DNA of 64,000 bases from Arbacia lixula (lineage: Eukaryota > Echinodermata > Echinoidea > Arbacioida > Arbaciidae). The position numbers and the translations under genes were made by a program. The notes under the pieces were generated by a model, which was not told where the DNA came from, did not search any database, and worked only from the letters and a program-made list of their open reading frames with translations. The stretch's first letter is position 1. Every line of letters starts with the position of its first letter. Below are positions 22,569-34,772 of the stretch, one piece after another. Where the stretch lies: contig OZ022578.1 in the NCBI GenBank assembly GCA_963669155.1, positions 6,267,999-6,331,998 on the forward strand, read 5' to 3'.

Positions 22569-25500
22569 GTAAGTACAGTCATTACCTTGTAACGATGAAA
22601 CTAGGCTAGTACGGTTGCAGGAATATCGCTCTTGATGTACCAATATAGGCACAGTTTATGTTATACATGGTCAATGAAACAGCACAAGATTTTATTCAAG
22701 TTTCTCTGAATGCACTCACGTAGCAATATTTACCTCAGATTCCTCTTCACTCTATGTTTGATCACTGGAGCTTAAATCCAGGGATGAGTGACAGGCGTAT
22801 TTTGGATCAATACAGTGTTCATAGTTTGCCTGAGGTCTACACCTTTGGTGCTGTAGCTGTAAGGTGCACAGCTGTCTGGAGCTCATCGCTGGGGGAAGAT
22901 CACATTTGTCAGGAGTGACTCCCACAGCCCTGTCTCAGTTAAGGGTTGTTCACACTAAACTGCTTTGCTGCTTCCGCTTGCAATAGTGATAATCCTCCTG
23001 GACCCTTTCACACTATTTCTTCAGTCCGGTTTATAGATATTAAACCATCGTTTGGCATTTATTAATTGATGCATGTGGGAATATTCATGCTTTGTGGCTA
23101 TGGAAAATTACCAAATTAAGGGAGGGAAAAAGCAGCAAAACAAACATTTTCTGAGTTAACCTTCCCTTAATCTTTAATTATCCCCATCATGTGAACGTTT
23201 GCCTGGATTGATGAAACGCCCCTCGAGCTGCTCCAAATTATCAATCAGAGCTGCCCTGCTCTAGTTTTCTAAAGGCCCACCTGTGAAACAAGTCAAGTTT
23301 GCGCATCCAATCTAAGTTTAGGTGTCTGATACAGACTTTTAGATATACTCCCTTCATTTTTGCGAACGTGCTGTTTCTTGAGCTTTCCATTAGCAAGTGT
23401 GTCATATTGAGATTTGGAAGCAAAAATAGGTTAAGACGATAGGAGAGAGATATGAAGAAGTGGCAGGAGGGGGTACTCATTGAGTTTTCATTGCTGGATT
23501 CAATGGCTGTAAGGACACTCACCTTTCAGGAGAAGGAGGGATCGGTTTAATGACCTCAAACGCTGACTTTACAGTCTTCTCAAAGCAAAGCAAGCTCAAG
23601 TTTTAACTCCTTTAGCACCAGACAAAATGCTGCGCTCTTGGATTGCAATGCTTTACTAACAGTACAAAATCTGACTGGCACCTCACAAGTTTGTCAAGTC
23701 TTCACTTGGGATGCATAAACACCCCACAAGGTCCTCCTGTAATTGATATCCCCAGTCTTGAGCATATTTCAGGTAGTGGGTGCTATGTTTTTTTTTATAA
23801 ACTTAAGACGCTTAACAATATCACCAGATTTCCTCCTGTCTATTACTCGTACCTCGAGTTTAATGGCATCTAAAAATACAAGAAAACAAGTTTGGTGGTT
23901 TATAGTTTGCAACTTTAGAGGAAAGAGGAACTTGGATGGGAGCCCCAAAATGTTACACTTTCTCCTTGGCTCTCCATCCGCCTTGTCTCTTTGTCTCTCA
24001 GTTTTTCAGTTTCTCAGTCTGTCTGTTTGTCTGTCTATCTGTCTCGTATCCCCCATACATGGCTGTGTCTGTTCATACTTCCTGCTGTGTTGCGTGGGGT
24101 AGTATGTGACTTCCTTCTCCATATGTCAGTGCGTGGCTCTGACATTAGCCATGCATCGCGATGATCTTTCTTGCTCTTGGGGGTGAAGATACTGATAGTT
24201 TGAGGCTCTCTGTCGACATTTCCTGGTCGTTGTTTAAGCTTGTAAGGCTGGTTAACTCCCTCTGCCAGACAGAACGCTGCCCTATAGGGTTTGTGTGTAT
24301 TAACTGGAGCAACAATTAGGCAGTAGCACATCAAGAGTGAAGAATGTAAGTGTTTTATTGACAAAGGTCTGAATTTTCTGACTGATATGTTCCTATTTAA
24401 AGGGAATAAAAAAATGCCTGACCACATCCAATGTTGAATTTAATATAATTGGGTATGAAAGGAAAGGGAAATATAAATAAATAGGAAAATAATATTAAAA
24501 AAAAAAATCCCAGCAGCCTTAAAATCGGATTGTTGGTTTAAAGCTGACCACAAGGTGCAATTGAGATAATGATGATGTAATTACAAACAGATATAAAGAT
24601 AATCAAATTGAAACAATATGGCAAAACTAACACTTCGCATTACATTTTGAAAATTGAAAGATATAGCAGTGCTCTATCGTAAAAATTAATTTGTGATCTC
24701 CTTAATGCGGTCACTTCTCTTTTGTGAATGACGACACTGTCGTGAATAGAACCAAAACGATCATTAATTTGAAAAGAATGCTGTTGTAACATATTGCTTG
24801 ACCTGATTAATAACTGCATACAACCACTCCATATCAACAAGCTGTCCCTGTGTATTCACTGAGCTGATAGTTTATAATGTAGGCCAAAGCGTGCAGAAGT
24901 AAAAATGGAGTCCCTACCATAAGTGACAGAAGTGACATTTTTTGCGGAAATATGTATTCAGTAAAAGAAAAGTTCCTGAAAGAGGGCAGTGGGTACTTTA
25001 ACAACCCACCACATGGTATTTCTAATAAATACATAATTGGTTGTTATCTTTTCTTAAACTAATAAATGGAGTTATGTGTGCATACAGAGATGGTAGCTTA
25101 CCAAAACAAAGAATCATATCGGCATTATAAGAGTGCTTTTTTTTCATGCCTTGAGGTGGAATGTTGCTTTTTTAGTTAATATGTTAGGACATTATTATTA
25201 GTAAACAAAGTGGAATAAAATGCTTTCATCTTCAGGTTTATCCCAGGGTTGGTGCCACAAACATATAATAAAAAATATAAATATGCAATGTGCCCAATAT
25301 ACAATTTATTTTACCAATGCTCTTGCAGCTACATGTACATGAATTATAATGTTTTGTTCACCATAAAATGCTACCATACAAAAGACAAACAGGGCAAAAA
25401 GTAAGAATTTGAAACCTATTTTCTATATTTGGTCATGTTGCGCAAGGAGAACCCGGTCAGCAGCACATGGTAATCGCAGCGCCACATGGTCGGTACGGTG

Positions 25501-26332
25501 ACAAGCCAAGGTTCAGGCATGCTCTCTCACTCGCACTCAGGAAGGCTGCGTAATTATCACGTTTAGGCGCGTCACTGCCTTTCCCCGCCTAACGCAGGGG
25601 AACACATCAAGGTGAATAGGAGTGGAGAGTGTGTGCGGCACGCTGATATTTTTGTCCGTGGTGAAACATTTGCGTTTCCGCGGCCTTTCCACTTCAGTTC
25701 CTAAGGAGTTTTTCAAGAAGTATTTTGATTGTGATGCGGTGGAAAGAGAAACACCTTGGAGAGGTTGTGTCTAAATGGAAATGTGAGTGAAGTCCTATAT
25801 CATACTTTCAATATGGTTTATCCCTTTTGCTGGCCTAACAGATTTAAGTTGGTTCCGAAATACAACGTTATAGAGTTGAAAATCCTTTTCAAAATCATCC
25901 CACAGAATATAGAGGAACTCAGAAATAACCTATGGGTTAATATTAACATGATATGATGTTTTGTTTTGGTTCATGCAATATGTTATCCTGTTTTGTCTAC
26001 TAAAAGGGAAAATTACCTTTAAACAAACAAGTGAATGGCATAAACATTAAACCAGCTGGCCACAAGCCAACATCAGCATAGATCAAGCTTGTCCCGTGAA
26101 TTTTGATCTTTATTTGCTCAACTTACATTTTAATGTTTCCTTCCCTTTAAGTGATAACATACCATGCTAAATTTGTCAAGAGCAATACAGATGAATGATA
26201 CTGCAGTATACTAGAGTAATATTGTTCACATTTCCTGGACTGTTTATAGCACTTAAGAGTAACATTCACAGATACATTGCTTACAATCATTATTTAGATA
26301 TATTTACTTCTTTCGAGTAACATGTATGATTA

Positions 26333-26770
26333 TATTATGATACAAGATACAAGATACAAGATATTGTGTTCAGTCCAAAATCATGGAAATTTGCTTTCCA
26401 CCAGCACAATAACACAACAATATATAGCGATACTTGAGACACATATAAACGATAAACAATAAACAATGAACAATGAGTTAGAAAAACATATCTAAACGTG
26501 GTTGTAATTCGTCCGTGTAGATGTAAATTATGTACTGTATATGATATATTAATTAAAGACTGAAAAATCATTAACTGCGGAAATTGGGTTAATATTTTTA
26601 ATTTCCTTCTCGTTCTATTCCTGGTGTAATAAGATATATTATATTTACTTTGTTTATTCGCCAATTTTGATATATTGTCATATTAGAAAGAAACAAATCA
26701 AAATAATTGAATTCAGTGCAAAATGATAGAGATTTGCTTTTGACCAGCACAAATTTCGGGCACATATAAA
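26333..26770. repeat. Pair of related segments beginning (ATACAAG)n
   Basis: TTCAGTCCAAAATCATGGAA then ATTTGCTTTCCACCAGCACA at 26371-26407 recurs in diverged form as TTCAGTGCAAAATGATAGAG, ATTTGCTTTTGACCAGCACA at 26712-26751. The AGATACAAGATACAAGATA start at 26345 may be the tail of a retroposon inserted on the minus strand. Confidence 0.45.
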
Positions 26771-27139
26771 AAAAAATATGATGATATTGATGGCGTTATG
26801 ATGGCGTTAGATGTCTTCTTTTTTTTTTTTTTGAATGTGTAGACAATCTGGCCTTTTCTTCGCAGTCCGGAGACGGAATTGAGGGGAATGTTACTATTAA
26901 AGCCCTGGATGCTGGATACAAGAATGCTTTATGCACACATATGTGCACCATCTCCACTCCCTGGTACACAATTTCCAGATGCATGGTGAAATGGCACGTC
27001 AGTGGTTTAGAGATCAATTCAATCACTGGTCAGGAGAGTTGAAAACAATCCTACAATGAACAGTCTCCTGACAAACAAGAACTTCACCACACATACATGT
27101 ATGTACAAACTAAGAAACAGACAAATCCACTCATATAAA

Positions 27140-27290
27140 CAAACAAACAAACCCACTGCATAGCAACAACAAACAAACCCACTGCATAGCAACAACAAAC
27201 ACACCAACCACATTTAAAAATACATAAAAATAATGAAAATAAAACTCAGATATTATACCAAACCAACCAACCAACCAACCAACCACACAT
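27140..27290. repeat. A/C-rich short tandem repeats
   Basis: (AAAC)n is followed by two 26-base units with CCCACTGCATAGCAACAAC (27152 and 27178), then (AACC)n at 27258-27288. Confidence 0.85.
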
Positions 27291-27764
27291 TATAATAAAC
27301 ATACCCACCACTTACAAACAAACCAACATACAAAGCCAGAGATAGGGCAATGACTTTGTACTTTGAAGATTGACATAGTCTTGTGAAAGCTGAAAACAAA
27401 TAAGCAAACAATGAACGATCCACCAAATACATGATTTAAGAAACAGACAAATTAATAACAACGTTCATCTTTCTAAAACAATCCAATAAAATACACACTT
27501 ACACATGTAACAAATTAGCAATCTTTTGTATAAGTCAGCAACACAATAAGAAGAAATATATCAAGAAATACAATGTAAGCCTACCAATGTCTGAATAGTT
27601 TAGTTCCTCAGAAAAGCTCAATCCATGTTTTTTCATCACTGTTTTGAGGATTTTTCTCATTATATACAGAAATGAGATCAACACAAAATTGCTTGGAAAT
27701 ACAAAAACACATTTAATAATGTAACACTATGATAATCAAGAATTTCCTCATAAACAAGTCCATA

Positions 27765-27918
27765 ACTCTGTTGCATAAAACTTACCATTGATGGTAACCA
27801 ATGGCAAATCTTTTGGAAATCTTGAATTTGATTGGCTGTAGTGTCAAGTAGTGTTACCATGGTAGTTACCATTGATGGCAGAGTTACCATGAATGCTAAG
27901 TTATATGCAACAGGGCCC
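27765..27918. mobile_element. Family B palindromic MITE
   Basis: CTCTGTTGCATAAAACTTAC at the left, TAAGTTATATGCAACAGGGC at the right. Interior TTGAATTTGATTGGCTGTAG and GTTACCATGGTAGTTACCAT are as in other family B copies. Confidence 0.9.
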
Positions 27919-28120
27919 ATTCTATGACAATGTTCGTGTGTTATGCTGAGGAGGAAGAAGCTCATTTATACACATAGTGTTAATCCCAGGGATCATTCAT
28001 ACGACATGTACTCCAGTGCTGCTAATCCCAACACAGCTCTATTTATAAACACACTGGTATCGTTTTTCACTGAGGATGCGTGTAAACAGTGCCAATTCAG
28101 CTGTGTATGGGATCGGGTTG

Positions 28121-28494
28121 TCACGTTCGTAATACTTGCCATTCACATCTGACAGTGACTTGACTGTAGTGAGGAGAAGTGAATGTATTGATTTATTCAT
28201 ATATTTCTTTTTTACTAAAATCTATGTTGTGAAATGTGATGCTGATGTTATATATACTATATTCTTTAATCTATTGAGTTCCTCATGACATTATTTAACA
28301 TGAATTTGAATAATGAGCAAAAAAAAAAAATGAAAAGCTAGCATTGTTGAATAACAACTTGAATAATGAACAAAAATGAATGTAAAGTTTGAGAAAACTG
28401 AACATAATTTTCTTCTAAACTCAAAAGATAGCATTGTTGAGTAACAACTTGAATCATGAACAAGAAATAATGTAAAGCTGGAGAAAAGTTTATG
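28121..28494. repeat. Duplicated 0.4 kb block, copy 1, with internal tandem units
   Basis: TCACGTTCGTAATACTTGCC opens the block, followed by CATCTGACAGTGACTTGACT and GATGCTGATGTTATATA. From 28307 there are three tandem units of 55-90 bases (GAATAATGAACAAAAATG, AGATAGCATTGTTGAGTAAC). The same order is repeated at 30313-30702. Confidence 0.9.
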
Positions 28495-29446
28495 ATTTTC
28501 TTCTTAAAAGATAGCATTGTTCCATGCTCTAAAGGAGGTCTTGTGATGTAGAAATAAGGAGGAGCATGTTTCTCTTCCGTGTTTGCTACCTTTGGTTCAC
28601 TTCCTATTTAGCAGCAAGAACTATACAAACCAGATGTGCCTCCATGTACTGTTTCCTGTCTTTTTTGCACATAATAGGTGAAGCAATAGATACAAAACAA
28701 ATATCTCAAAGAACCATATTAAGCAAAAGAAAAGGTTTTTGTGTATGATTGTACAGTATGGAAAATGTTGTGGTTTGGGGGGCCCGGTTTTGGCAGAATT
28801 TGGCATGGATTCTTGCGATATTTGATGCTATCATGCGAGGTGTAAATACAAGTTTATTTGATAAGGATCAAGGGATAGGATATGCCCTGCTTCCTGTTAG
28901 GACAGTCTGTACTGGCTCATGTAATCACAGCTCTCTGTCTGCAGGAGTTAATTACATCTGCTAAATGATCAGGGGGGAAAAGGATTGAACTACTGCAATG
29001 ATGAGCATTGAGCACGGATTGTGCAGGTCTTTGGCCGGAAAAACAGGAACGAAGAGATTGCCATAAAGCCCTAGGATTAACCCAGAACCTGTCAAATAAT
29101 AATGTTTAAAACAACACTGAATGCATGTTGTGAACAAACATGTCACACACTTCTGTCAAGAGCTCCTTGACTTCATCTTGAAGAATCTGGTAACTGCATG
29201 CTTTGCAGCAATGTTGACATGTGGCCAGATTCCTATTCTATTAGTCCATTTGGCATATGCAAATTTTCTTTTGCGTAGAATCATGATACCTTTAACACAC
29301 CGTACAACAAAGACTATCAATTCCAAAGAAGCTTGTGTGTAGAATTACAGGCAGAATGGTACATTACAAGTCAAAGGTTCATAAAGACTGCTCAGAGATG
29401 CAGTCTTTATGGAAGCAGATAGTCATTGTGGCAGGAAAAAAATACA

Positions 29447-29530
29447 CGGGGGTTTGGGGGGATTTCGCCCCCAAAGTGCTTGAAAGAGCACTGGAAAGAG
29501 CCCCCAAAATTCCCATAGACACAATGTAAA
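29447..29530. repeat. Short 'GGGGGxxTGATTxxxCCCCC' repeat, copy 3 (partial)
   Basis: GGGGGGATTTCGCCCCC is followed by AAAGAGCACTGGAAAGAGCC and CCCATAGACACAATGTAAA. Similar in plan to 5155 and 13877 but more diverged. Confidence 0.45.
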
Positions 29531-30084
29531 ATTGTAGCCAAATCGGTCAGTGTGCTCAAAAAGTAGCTCCCCAAAGTTTTGAATTAATTTATTCCCTGGG
29601 GTTACTTGAACTCTTTGTGTGCTGCATGTGCATTTCTTTACGATCAAGACACACATTCTATAGACCAACATTTTATCTGGCACAGAAAGTGTTAAAATTC
29701 TGGTTTTTATGAGATATATTGCTCAAGGGAAACAAAACATGCAGCCTTTGTATGATAGTTTTCTATGCTTCTAGGTGAGAGTTCATACGCTTACCTTCAA
29801 GCTCAATGTTCCACAGTTTGTTAAGTATGACCTCTGGCAAAGATAAGTGAAGTACATCGAATCAGATACAGTATGAGAGGAAGTGAAGGTTTGCAAATTA
29901 CAGGAAGTATGACTGCAAAGGAATCACACCCTTTTATTCCCAAAGGGCCTACATTTTGTTTGAAGTAAATGTCATTCTTCTCTCTCTCTCTCTCTCTCTC
30001 ATTCTCTTTTTTCTTTATGTTATGGAATTGGTACCTTTGTTATGGTTTATAGTTGCATTTTGCAACTTGACGGTATTATTCTTT

Positions 30085-30165
30085 GTTAATAATAATAATA
30101 AATTCTGCTTATATAGCGCATTATATGTATAGTTACATCTCTATGCGCTTTACATCATCTAATAA
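30085..30165. repeat. (AAT)n plus 'cttatatagcgc' repeat fragment
   Basis: AATAATAATAATAAATTCTG, CTTATATAGCGCATTATATG and CTATGCGCTTTACATCATC. This combination is a widespread short retroposon-like repeat in marine invertebrates. Confidence 0.6.
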
Positions 30166-30312
30166 ATGTTAGTTAACAAATTGTATGGGCACAATAACTA
30201 GAGTCTTGACACAAAGTGTATGATACAAACATGTTCAGGTTTGTACTTAAACATAAATGTTATTTGTGTATTTCTTTCCTGCACCTCACCATGAGGTGTA
30301 AATATGATTATG

Positions 30313-30702
30313 TCACGTTCGTAATACTTTGCCATTCACATCTGACAGTGACTTGACTAGTGAGGGGAAATGAATGTATTGATTCATTCATATATTTCTT
30401 TCTTTCTAAAAATCTCTGTTGTGAAGTGTGATGCTGATGTAATATAGCCTATAGTCTATTGAGTTCATCATGACATTTTTTCAACATGAAATTGAATAAT
30501 GAGCAAAAGTAATGTGAAGTTGGAGAAAAGTGTATATAATGTTCTTCTAAAATTGAAAGCTAGCATTGTTGAATGACAACTTGAATAATGAACAAAAATG
30601 AATGTAAAGTTTGAGAAAACTATATAATTTTCTTCTCAACTCAAAAGATAGCATTGTTGAGTAACAACTTGAATAATAAACAAGAAATAATGTCAAGCTG
30701 GA
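30313..30702. repeat. Duplicated 0.4 kb block, copy 2
   Basis: Collinear with 28121-28494 at high similarity. It is enclosed by a 22-base direct repeat beginning ATGAGGTGTAAATATGATTA (30291-30312 and 30726-30747). ATGGTTTATAGTTGC is also repeated at 30041 and 30703. Confidence 0.9.
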
Positions 30703-30899
30703 ATGGTTTATAGTTGCTATACACTATGAGGTGTAAATATGATTATGAGACTCAGTCTGGCATGAGTCTACAATTGCCCCCTCTTCCTCTACCTCCACAT
30801 CTATTGTGTGTTTGTGTTTAACAATGAATTCAAATAAAACAAAAGTTTTTCTTCCATCCCTTTCTCCTTTTTAATATTGTGTTGATCTATTCCTCTGAA

Positions 30900-31304
30900 C
30901 CTTCCTGTCCAATCTATCTCCTCATATCTCTATCCACCTATCTTTCAATTTTTTCATTTCTACATCTCTCCATCTGTCAATCTAACTCTCTCACTATCTC
31001 TTAATCTCTTTATTTCCTCTTTTCCTCTCTTCCTCTCTTCCTCTTTTCCCCTCTTCCTCTCTTCTTTTCTCAATCTCTCCATCTCTTCATTGTCCATTTC
31101 TTCATCTTCTATCCTTCTTTCACTCCATCTATCCACCTATCTTTCCATTTTTTCATCTCTACATCTCTCCACCTGTCAATCTATCTCTCTCACTATCTCT
31201 TAATCTCTTTATCTCCTCTCATTCTCTCCATCTCTTCATTGTCCATCTCTTCATCTTCTATCCTTCTATCTCTCCATCTATCCATCCACCTCTCTGTCCA
31301 TCAG
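30900..31304. repeat. Pyrimidine-rich tandem duplication ending at the exon 5 acceptor
   Basis: TATCCACCTATCTTTC occurs at 30931 and 31130 (period 199), and TCTTCATTGTCCAT then TTCATCTTCTATCC at about 31085 and 31234. The second unit, with a ~50-base deletion, supplies the polypyrimidine tract of exon 5. Confidence 0.75.
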
Positions 31305-31393
31305 TTCTGGTGCTGGAGTCACCGGAATGGGAGCATGTTAATGAGAATGGCCGCCCTGACGGAAAACGAACTCGAGAGCGAGACAGAGAAATG
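31305..31393 (+). CDS. MTMR10: Exon 5: FWCWSH block of phosphatase-like domain
   Basis: Encodes residues 226-254 and two bases of 255: FWCWSHRNGSMLMRMAALTE then NELESETEK. The W-C/W-x-H-x-N-G-S-x-L-x-R pattern is diagnostic of the myotubularin fold (human MTMR10 reads LWCWSHSNGSALVRMA). The acceptor is TCTGTCCATCAG and the donor AAATG|GTGAGT. It enters in phase 0 and leaves in phase 2. Confidence 0.95.
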
Positions 31394-33386
31394 GTGAGTG
31401 CTGTCTGCATTTCCTTTAGTGATCAGTAGACCAGTTCATAGAGAGATAGCCTATTAGAAGGGCCTTTCATAAAATGTGCTCTGTTCACTTTTCCTGGGAG
31501 ATGATGTCAATCATTCAATCATACAGCAATCACAATCATGCTTGATCATAGACAAACGTGTGAATTGATTTTGCGGTATACATAACCACTTTTGATCATA
31601 CCAAGACATTATCAGCAGAGCGATTTGCTTTTTGTTGTCTTGCTGACTTCAATTCTTATTCTTATTCTTCTATTTACATACATTTTTTTTTTAATCTGTT
31701 GATTGTATGTTTACCATTGAATTATTCAATCAAAACACTTGATATTCCTCAGCCATTCATATATTCCTGCTTTTTCAAAAAGTTTTGATACAAAATGTCT
31801 GAAAATTTGTGCGAGTCTTAAAAGACAAGATATTGCGTAAAGAGATGGACACATAATTCCAAGCTGCAGTGGACTATTTTACCTTTCATTAGCGCACTTG
31901 ACAATGTCTCTTCATGCATGCAATGTACAAGTTACCACTAGTGTGCTACCATGGCAGCCTTTGGTTACGATTCCAAGCCAGTGAGTATTCCATGGAGACA
32001 CAGGGCGGTATATGAGTCACATCACCCTCAGCCAATCTCTGCACCTCGTCTGGGGAGGAGGGACAAGTCAAGAAAAGTTCAGATAGAAACTTCAGATGGA
32101 TGCTCTCTCTCTAGTCCTCTCAAAAATAGAAGCGTGAGCAGGGAGTGATGACACGAGGTGAAGCGAATAGATAGCCGATGTAAGGGAGATATCTCCTCTA
32201 TGTCCTGTGTGTTGCAGAATGGTGTCGAATTTGTTAGAACATTGCTCTGTTTCACAGCTCTAAACACATTCTTTACCGAGGAGGCATATTTGTACTTTTG
32301 CAACTCAGATACTCAGCAGCACGACTCTCACCATACAATCTGCTGTTCAGAGAATAGACAACAGGCTATTAATAAACTTCAAATACTTCATAGGACACGA
32401 TTACACACCTCTTTGGTTACTGCAGTTCCATGGCAAAGTTTGACATTTTTACAAACTAGGGTTCACAAAGCCAGAAAATCTAACCGTGAGTAACGGACTA
32501 ATAGTACCACAGGCTTGCATGAAACATGTATGTGTGATAGGTCAATGGGTTCAATAATTTTGCATCTAAATTGGATTGGAAAGCGACAAAATTGCGAGTG
32601 ACAAAGCAGTGAAGTCGCACTGGATTGGGGGTGATTTTTAGCTTTTACCTGACCCGATACATCTGCAGATACAACTGTCCTGTGTACTTTCAGTTGAGAC
32701 AATCTGTCAGTCCGGCAGGATTTGTCCACACAAGGGACCTTCATCAATGGCTCACGCGGTCTCACATGTGCTCTTTTTCACGTCACATAATAGCTTCAAT
32801 TCTTTTTTACAGGGTGGATTGTTGAGGGTAAGTCTTGTAGGATTTGAGTGCTTCTTGAGGAGCGACTTGCCAGGCTTGCATTAAACTCCCATTTCCCGTC
32901 ATACAGCCATGGTCTTGATACTAAAGTGGTTTTGTGTGTGATTGAAACAGAGTGCAATGGACTCTAGCTCAATCTAATATTTTTTTTTCTATTGTGAAAA
33001 TCCAATAACTTGTATGTATACTTCTTCACTTCCTCCCCTATCTCCTGTCTGTCTACTCTGTTGTATATCGTCCACTCTGCATAATTCTTCCTCCTTTTTC
33101 TACTGTCCCCTCTTTTTTCTGCTTCTGTCTTAAAACGTCTGTTATTCTCTCTCCTCTTTTATCCTCCATCTTTCCCCTTCTCCTCCCCATTCCTCCTCAT
33201 TCCTTGCCTGCCCCCACTTCTCACCTCCTCTCTCCCTCTCTTCTCTCGTATCTCTTTTTCTTTTTCTCCTTCTTGTCGCTCATTTCTTCCATCTATCCCT
33301 ACATTGTCTCACTCTCTCACCCTCTATCACTCTCCCTCTCCATTTCTTTGTATGTCCCTTTCTCTGTATTCTCCCACACCTTGTAG
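31394..33386 (+). other. Intron between exons 5 and 6 (2.0 kb)
   Basis: No repeat family recognised in the first 1.6 kb. The last ~370 bases are strongly pyrimidine-rich (33010-33380) and lead to the acceptor CCTTGTAG. Confidence 0.75.
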
Positions 33387-33517
33387 GTTTCTGGACAGTA
33401 TCACCCTGGTTCATCCGTCCAAGGTCCATCCGGACATCATAGACCTGGACAAGGACCTCCCTACCCTCCTGGAGCTACAGTCAGGCTACCTCAAGCTCCA
33501 ATCAATGTGCATGCCAG
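33387..33517 (+). CDS. MTMR10: Exon 6: phosphatase-like domain, whose 3' end seeds a tandem array
   Basis: Encodes residues 255-298 and one base of 299: FLDSITLVHPSKVHPDIIDL, DKDLPTLLELQSGYLKLQSM and CMP. It matches the segment of MTMR10 with 'DLDKTLPNIQEVQAAFVKLKQLC'. The acceptor is CACACCTTGTAG and the donor ATGCCAG|GTAGGT (phase 1). The last 34 bases of the exon and the first ~29 of the intron form the first unit of the array that follows. Exon 7 joins only from this first donor in the correct frame. Confidence 0.94.
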
Positions 33518-34772
33518 GTAGGTTCCAAAATGAACCATTACAGACATGTTGCTTCAAGCTCCAATCAATGCGCATGTCAGTTAGACCCAAAATGAACCAT
33601 TACAGACAGGCTACCTCAAGCTCCAAACAGTGTGCATGCCAGTTAGACCCAAAATGAACCATTACTGTCAGGCTTCCTCAAGCTCCAATCAATGTGCATG
33701 CCAGGTAGGTTCCAAAATGAACCATTACAGACAGGTTGCCTCAAGCCCCAATCAATGTGCATGCCAGGTAGGTTCCAAAATGAACCATTACAGACAGGTT
33801 GCCTCAAGCTCCAATCAATGTGCATGCCAGGTAGGTTCCAAAATGAACCATTACAGACAGGTTGCCTCAAGCTCCAAACAATGTGCATGCCAGTTAGACC
33901 CAAAATGAACCATTACAGACAGGTTGCCTCAAGCTCCAATCAATGTGCATGCCAGGTAGGTTCCAAAATGAACCATTACAGACATGTTGCCTCAAGCTCC
34001 AATCAATGTGCATGCCAGGTAGGTTCCAAAATGAACCATTACAGACATGTTGCCTCAAGCTCCAAACAATGTGCATGCCAGTTAGACCCAAAATGAACCA
34101 TTACAGACAGGCTACCTCAAGCTGCAGACAATGTGATTGCCAGGTAGGTTCCAAAATGAATCATTACAGACATGTTGCCTCAAGCTCCAAACAATGTGCA
34201 TGCCAGTTAGACCCAAAATGAACCGTTACAGTCAGGCTACCCCAAGCTCCAAACACTGTGCATGCCAGTTAGACCCAAAATGAACCATTACAGACAGGTT
34301 GCTTCAACCTCCAATGCGCATGCCAGATAGGTTCCAAAATGAACCATTATAGACAGATTGCCTCATGCTCCAATCACTGTGCATGCCAGTTAGACCCAAA
34401 ATGAACCATTACAGACAGGTTGCCTCAAGCTCCAATCAATGTGCATGCCAATTAGTCCCCAAATGAACCATACAGAGAGGTTGCCTCAAGCTCCAATCAA
34501 TGTGCATGCCAGATAGCTTCCAAAATGAACCATTACAGACAGCTTGCCTCAAGCTCCAATCAATGTGCATGCCAATTAGTCCCAAAATGAACCATTACAG
34601 ACAGGTTGCCTCAAGCTCCAATCAATGTGCATGCCAATTAGTCCCCAAATGAACCATACACAGAGGTTGCCTCAAGCTCCAATCAATGTGCATGCCAAAT
34701 AGCTTCCAAAATGAACCATTACAGACAGCTTGCCTCAAGTTTCAATCAATGTGCATGCCAGATAGGTTCCAA
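33484..34772 (+). repeat. Minisatellite of 62/63-base units containing the exon 6 end and its splice donor
   Basis: Twenty-one consecutive units, each with CCTCAAGCTCCAATCAATGT, GCATGCCAG and CCAAAATGAACCATTACAGA. The first unit overlaps exon 6 (33484-33517). Two main types occur. Type A has CAG|GTAGGTTCC with an intact GT donor, at 33518, 33705, 33768, 33831, 33956, 34019 and 34144. Type B is one base shorter with CAGTTAGACCC, where GT is lost. Distal units read CAGATAGGTT, CAATTAG or CAAATAG. ORFs of 60-134 codons across the array arise from it and are not separate genes. Confidence 0.97.

Larger units (their letters stand above)
22569..31304 (+). other. Intron between exons 4 and 5 (8.7 kb)
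   Basis: Holds a family B element (27765), two copies of a 0.4 kb block (28121 and 30313), an AATAAT/'tatatagcgc' repeat (30085), A-rich tandem repeats (27140-27290) and a duplicated pyrimidine-rich tract running into the acceptor. 22600-26300 has no repeat or exon I recognise; 25430-25700 is locally richer in CpG without any identifiable function. Confidence 0.7.

Noticed and set aside
33304-34221. Chain of repetitive ORFs with QSMCMPGRFQNEPLQT-like repeats
   Set aside because: They arise because the 62/63-base units are near-multiples of three. Only the part up to 33517 is coding, and the rest is intron.
33484-34772. CRISPR-like or centromeric satellite reading of the tandem array
   Set aside because: There are no unique spacers between repeats, units abut each other, and the first unit overlaps a coding exon of a eukaryotic gene.
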